Shown here piece after piece: positions 63,946 to 64,000 of a stretch of 64,000 nucleotides of DNA. The notes beneath the pieces were generated by a model. The model ran no database searches. It was not told where the DNA came from and saw only the letters and a list, made by a program, of their open reading frames with translations. Location: assembly GCA_946479745.1 (NCBI GenBank), contig CAMLGZ010000016.1:16100-80099 (forward strand). The letters are read 5' to 3'. A program made the position numbers and the translations under genes. The DNA is from an uncultured Pseudoxanthomonas sp. Its GTDB lineage: Bacteria > Pseudomonadota > Gammaproteobacteria > Xanthomonadales > Xanthomonadaceae. How positions within the stretch are numbered: the first letter of the stretch is position 1; every line of letters begins with the position of its first letter.

Positions 63946-64000
63946 ATGGCAAAGGGTAAATTCGAACGCACCAAGCCGCACGTGAACGTGGGCACGATTG
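63946..64000 (+). CDS. tuf: Elongation factor Tu, first 18 codons (truncated by window edge)
   Basis: Translates MAKGKFERTKPHVNVGTI, the invariant EF-Tu beginning, and the window ends in the first codons of the G1 region. It is preceded by three tRNA genes, the classic tRNA-tufB operon of proteobacteria. An AGAAG-type ribosome site lies just upstream. Confidence 0.95.
   Translation, partial: MAKGKFERTKPHVNVGTI

Noticed and set aside
63789..63995. Minus-strand frame with ESNLRPPPYQGGALPTELRE
   Set aside because: Antisense of tRNA-Thr and the tuf leader; spurious.

Overview
The window is chromosomal DNA of a high-GC gammaproteobacterium, almost certainly a member of the Xanthomonadaceae (Lysobacter / Luteimonas / Pseudoxanthomonas-like). 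The reasons are the LptD N-terminus, the oxyR-ahpF-ahpC arrangement, the lolB-ispE-tRNA-Gln-prs-rplY-pth-ychF block, the tRNA-Tyr/Gly/Thr-tuf block, secreted subtilisin and chitinase genes typical of lytic xanthomonads, and a very high load of small palindromic intergenic repeats. I see no insertion sequence, prophage, integron or CRISPR array.

Layout. 1-2618 (minus strand): start of lptD, a histone-deacetylase-like hydrolase, a PduO-type cobalamin adenosyltransferase and a probable BtuM-type B12 transporter. 2691-5325 (plus): two ubiquinone-biosynthesis flavin monooxygenases. 5552-9143 (minus): a small three-gene cluster of mostly unknown function, rlmM, a nucleoside deaminase and a Cys-rich lipoprotein. 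9357-13736: glnS, then a DUF2007 gene overlapping a membrane GGDEF protein. 13908-18946 (minus): hypothetical/tal, oxyR, ahpF, ahpC, with a good OxyR site upstream of ahpC. 19092-24235: prmC, pip, then N-formylglutamate amidohydrolase, NUDIX, 5'-3' exonuclease and nitroreductase genes. 24399-26687: a large DUF1631 protein.

27242-32155 carries the proton-translocating transhydrogenase in three parts. pntAA is separated from pntAB-pntB by an opposing four-gene unit (Arg/Asp-rich exported protein, ECF-like sigma factor, DUF3619-like protein, DUF3106-like protein). 32301-46539 is mixed: sufT, a multidomain secreted subtilase, an asparaginase-domain protein, wrbA-DUF2069, yihY, a TlpA-like lipoprotein, acyP, a GH18 chitinase, an AT-rich YwqK-type orphan, ppk2-HTH-moaB and a GNAT. 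46610-55988 is housekeeping: prfA, hemA, a TPR protein, lolB, ispE, tRNA-Gln, prs, rplY, pth, ychF.

56083-63236 is the most system-like locus. It holds a TonB-dependent receptor with an N-terminal signalling (STN) domain, its FecR and FecI-type regulators, and, divergently, an exported cyanophycinase and an exported isoaspartyl peptidase. Together they look like a trans-envelope sensing, uptake and degradation unit for cyanophycin or beta-aspartyl peptides. The window closes with tRNA-Tyr, tRNA-Gly, tRNA-Thr and the start of tuf.

Intergenic DNA is dominated by at least ten families of short inverted repeats. Some supply the stop codons of neighbouring genes, one lies in frame inside a gene, and one about 200-nt element upstream of pntAA folds into several consecutive hairpins.
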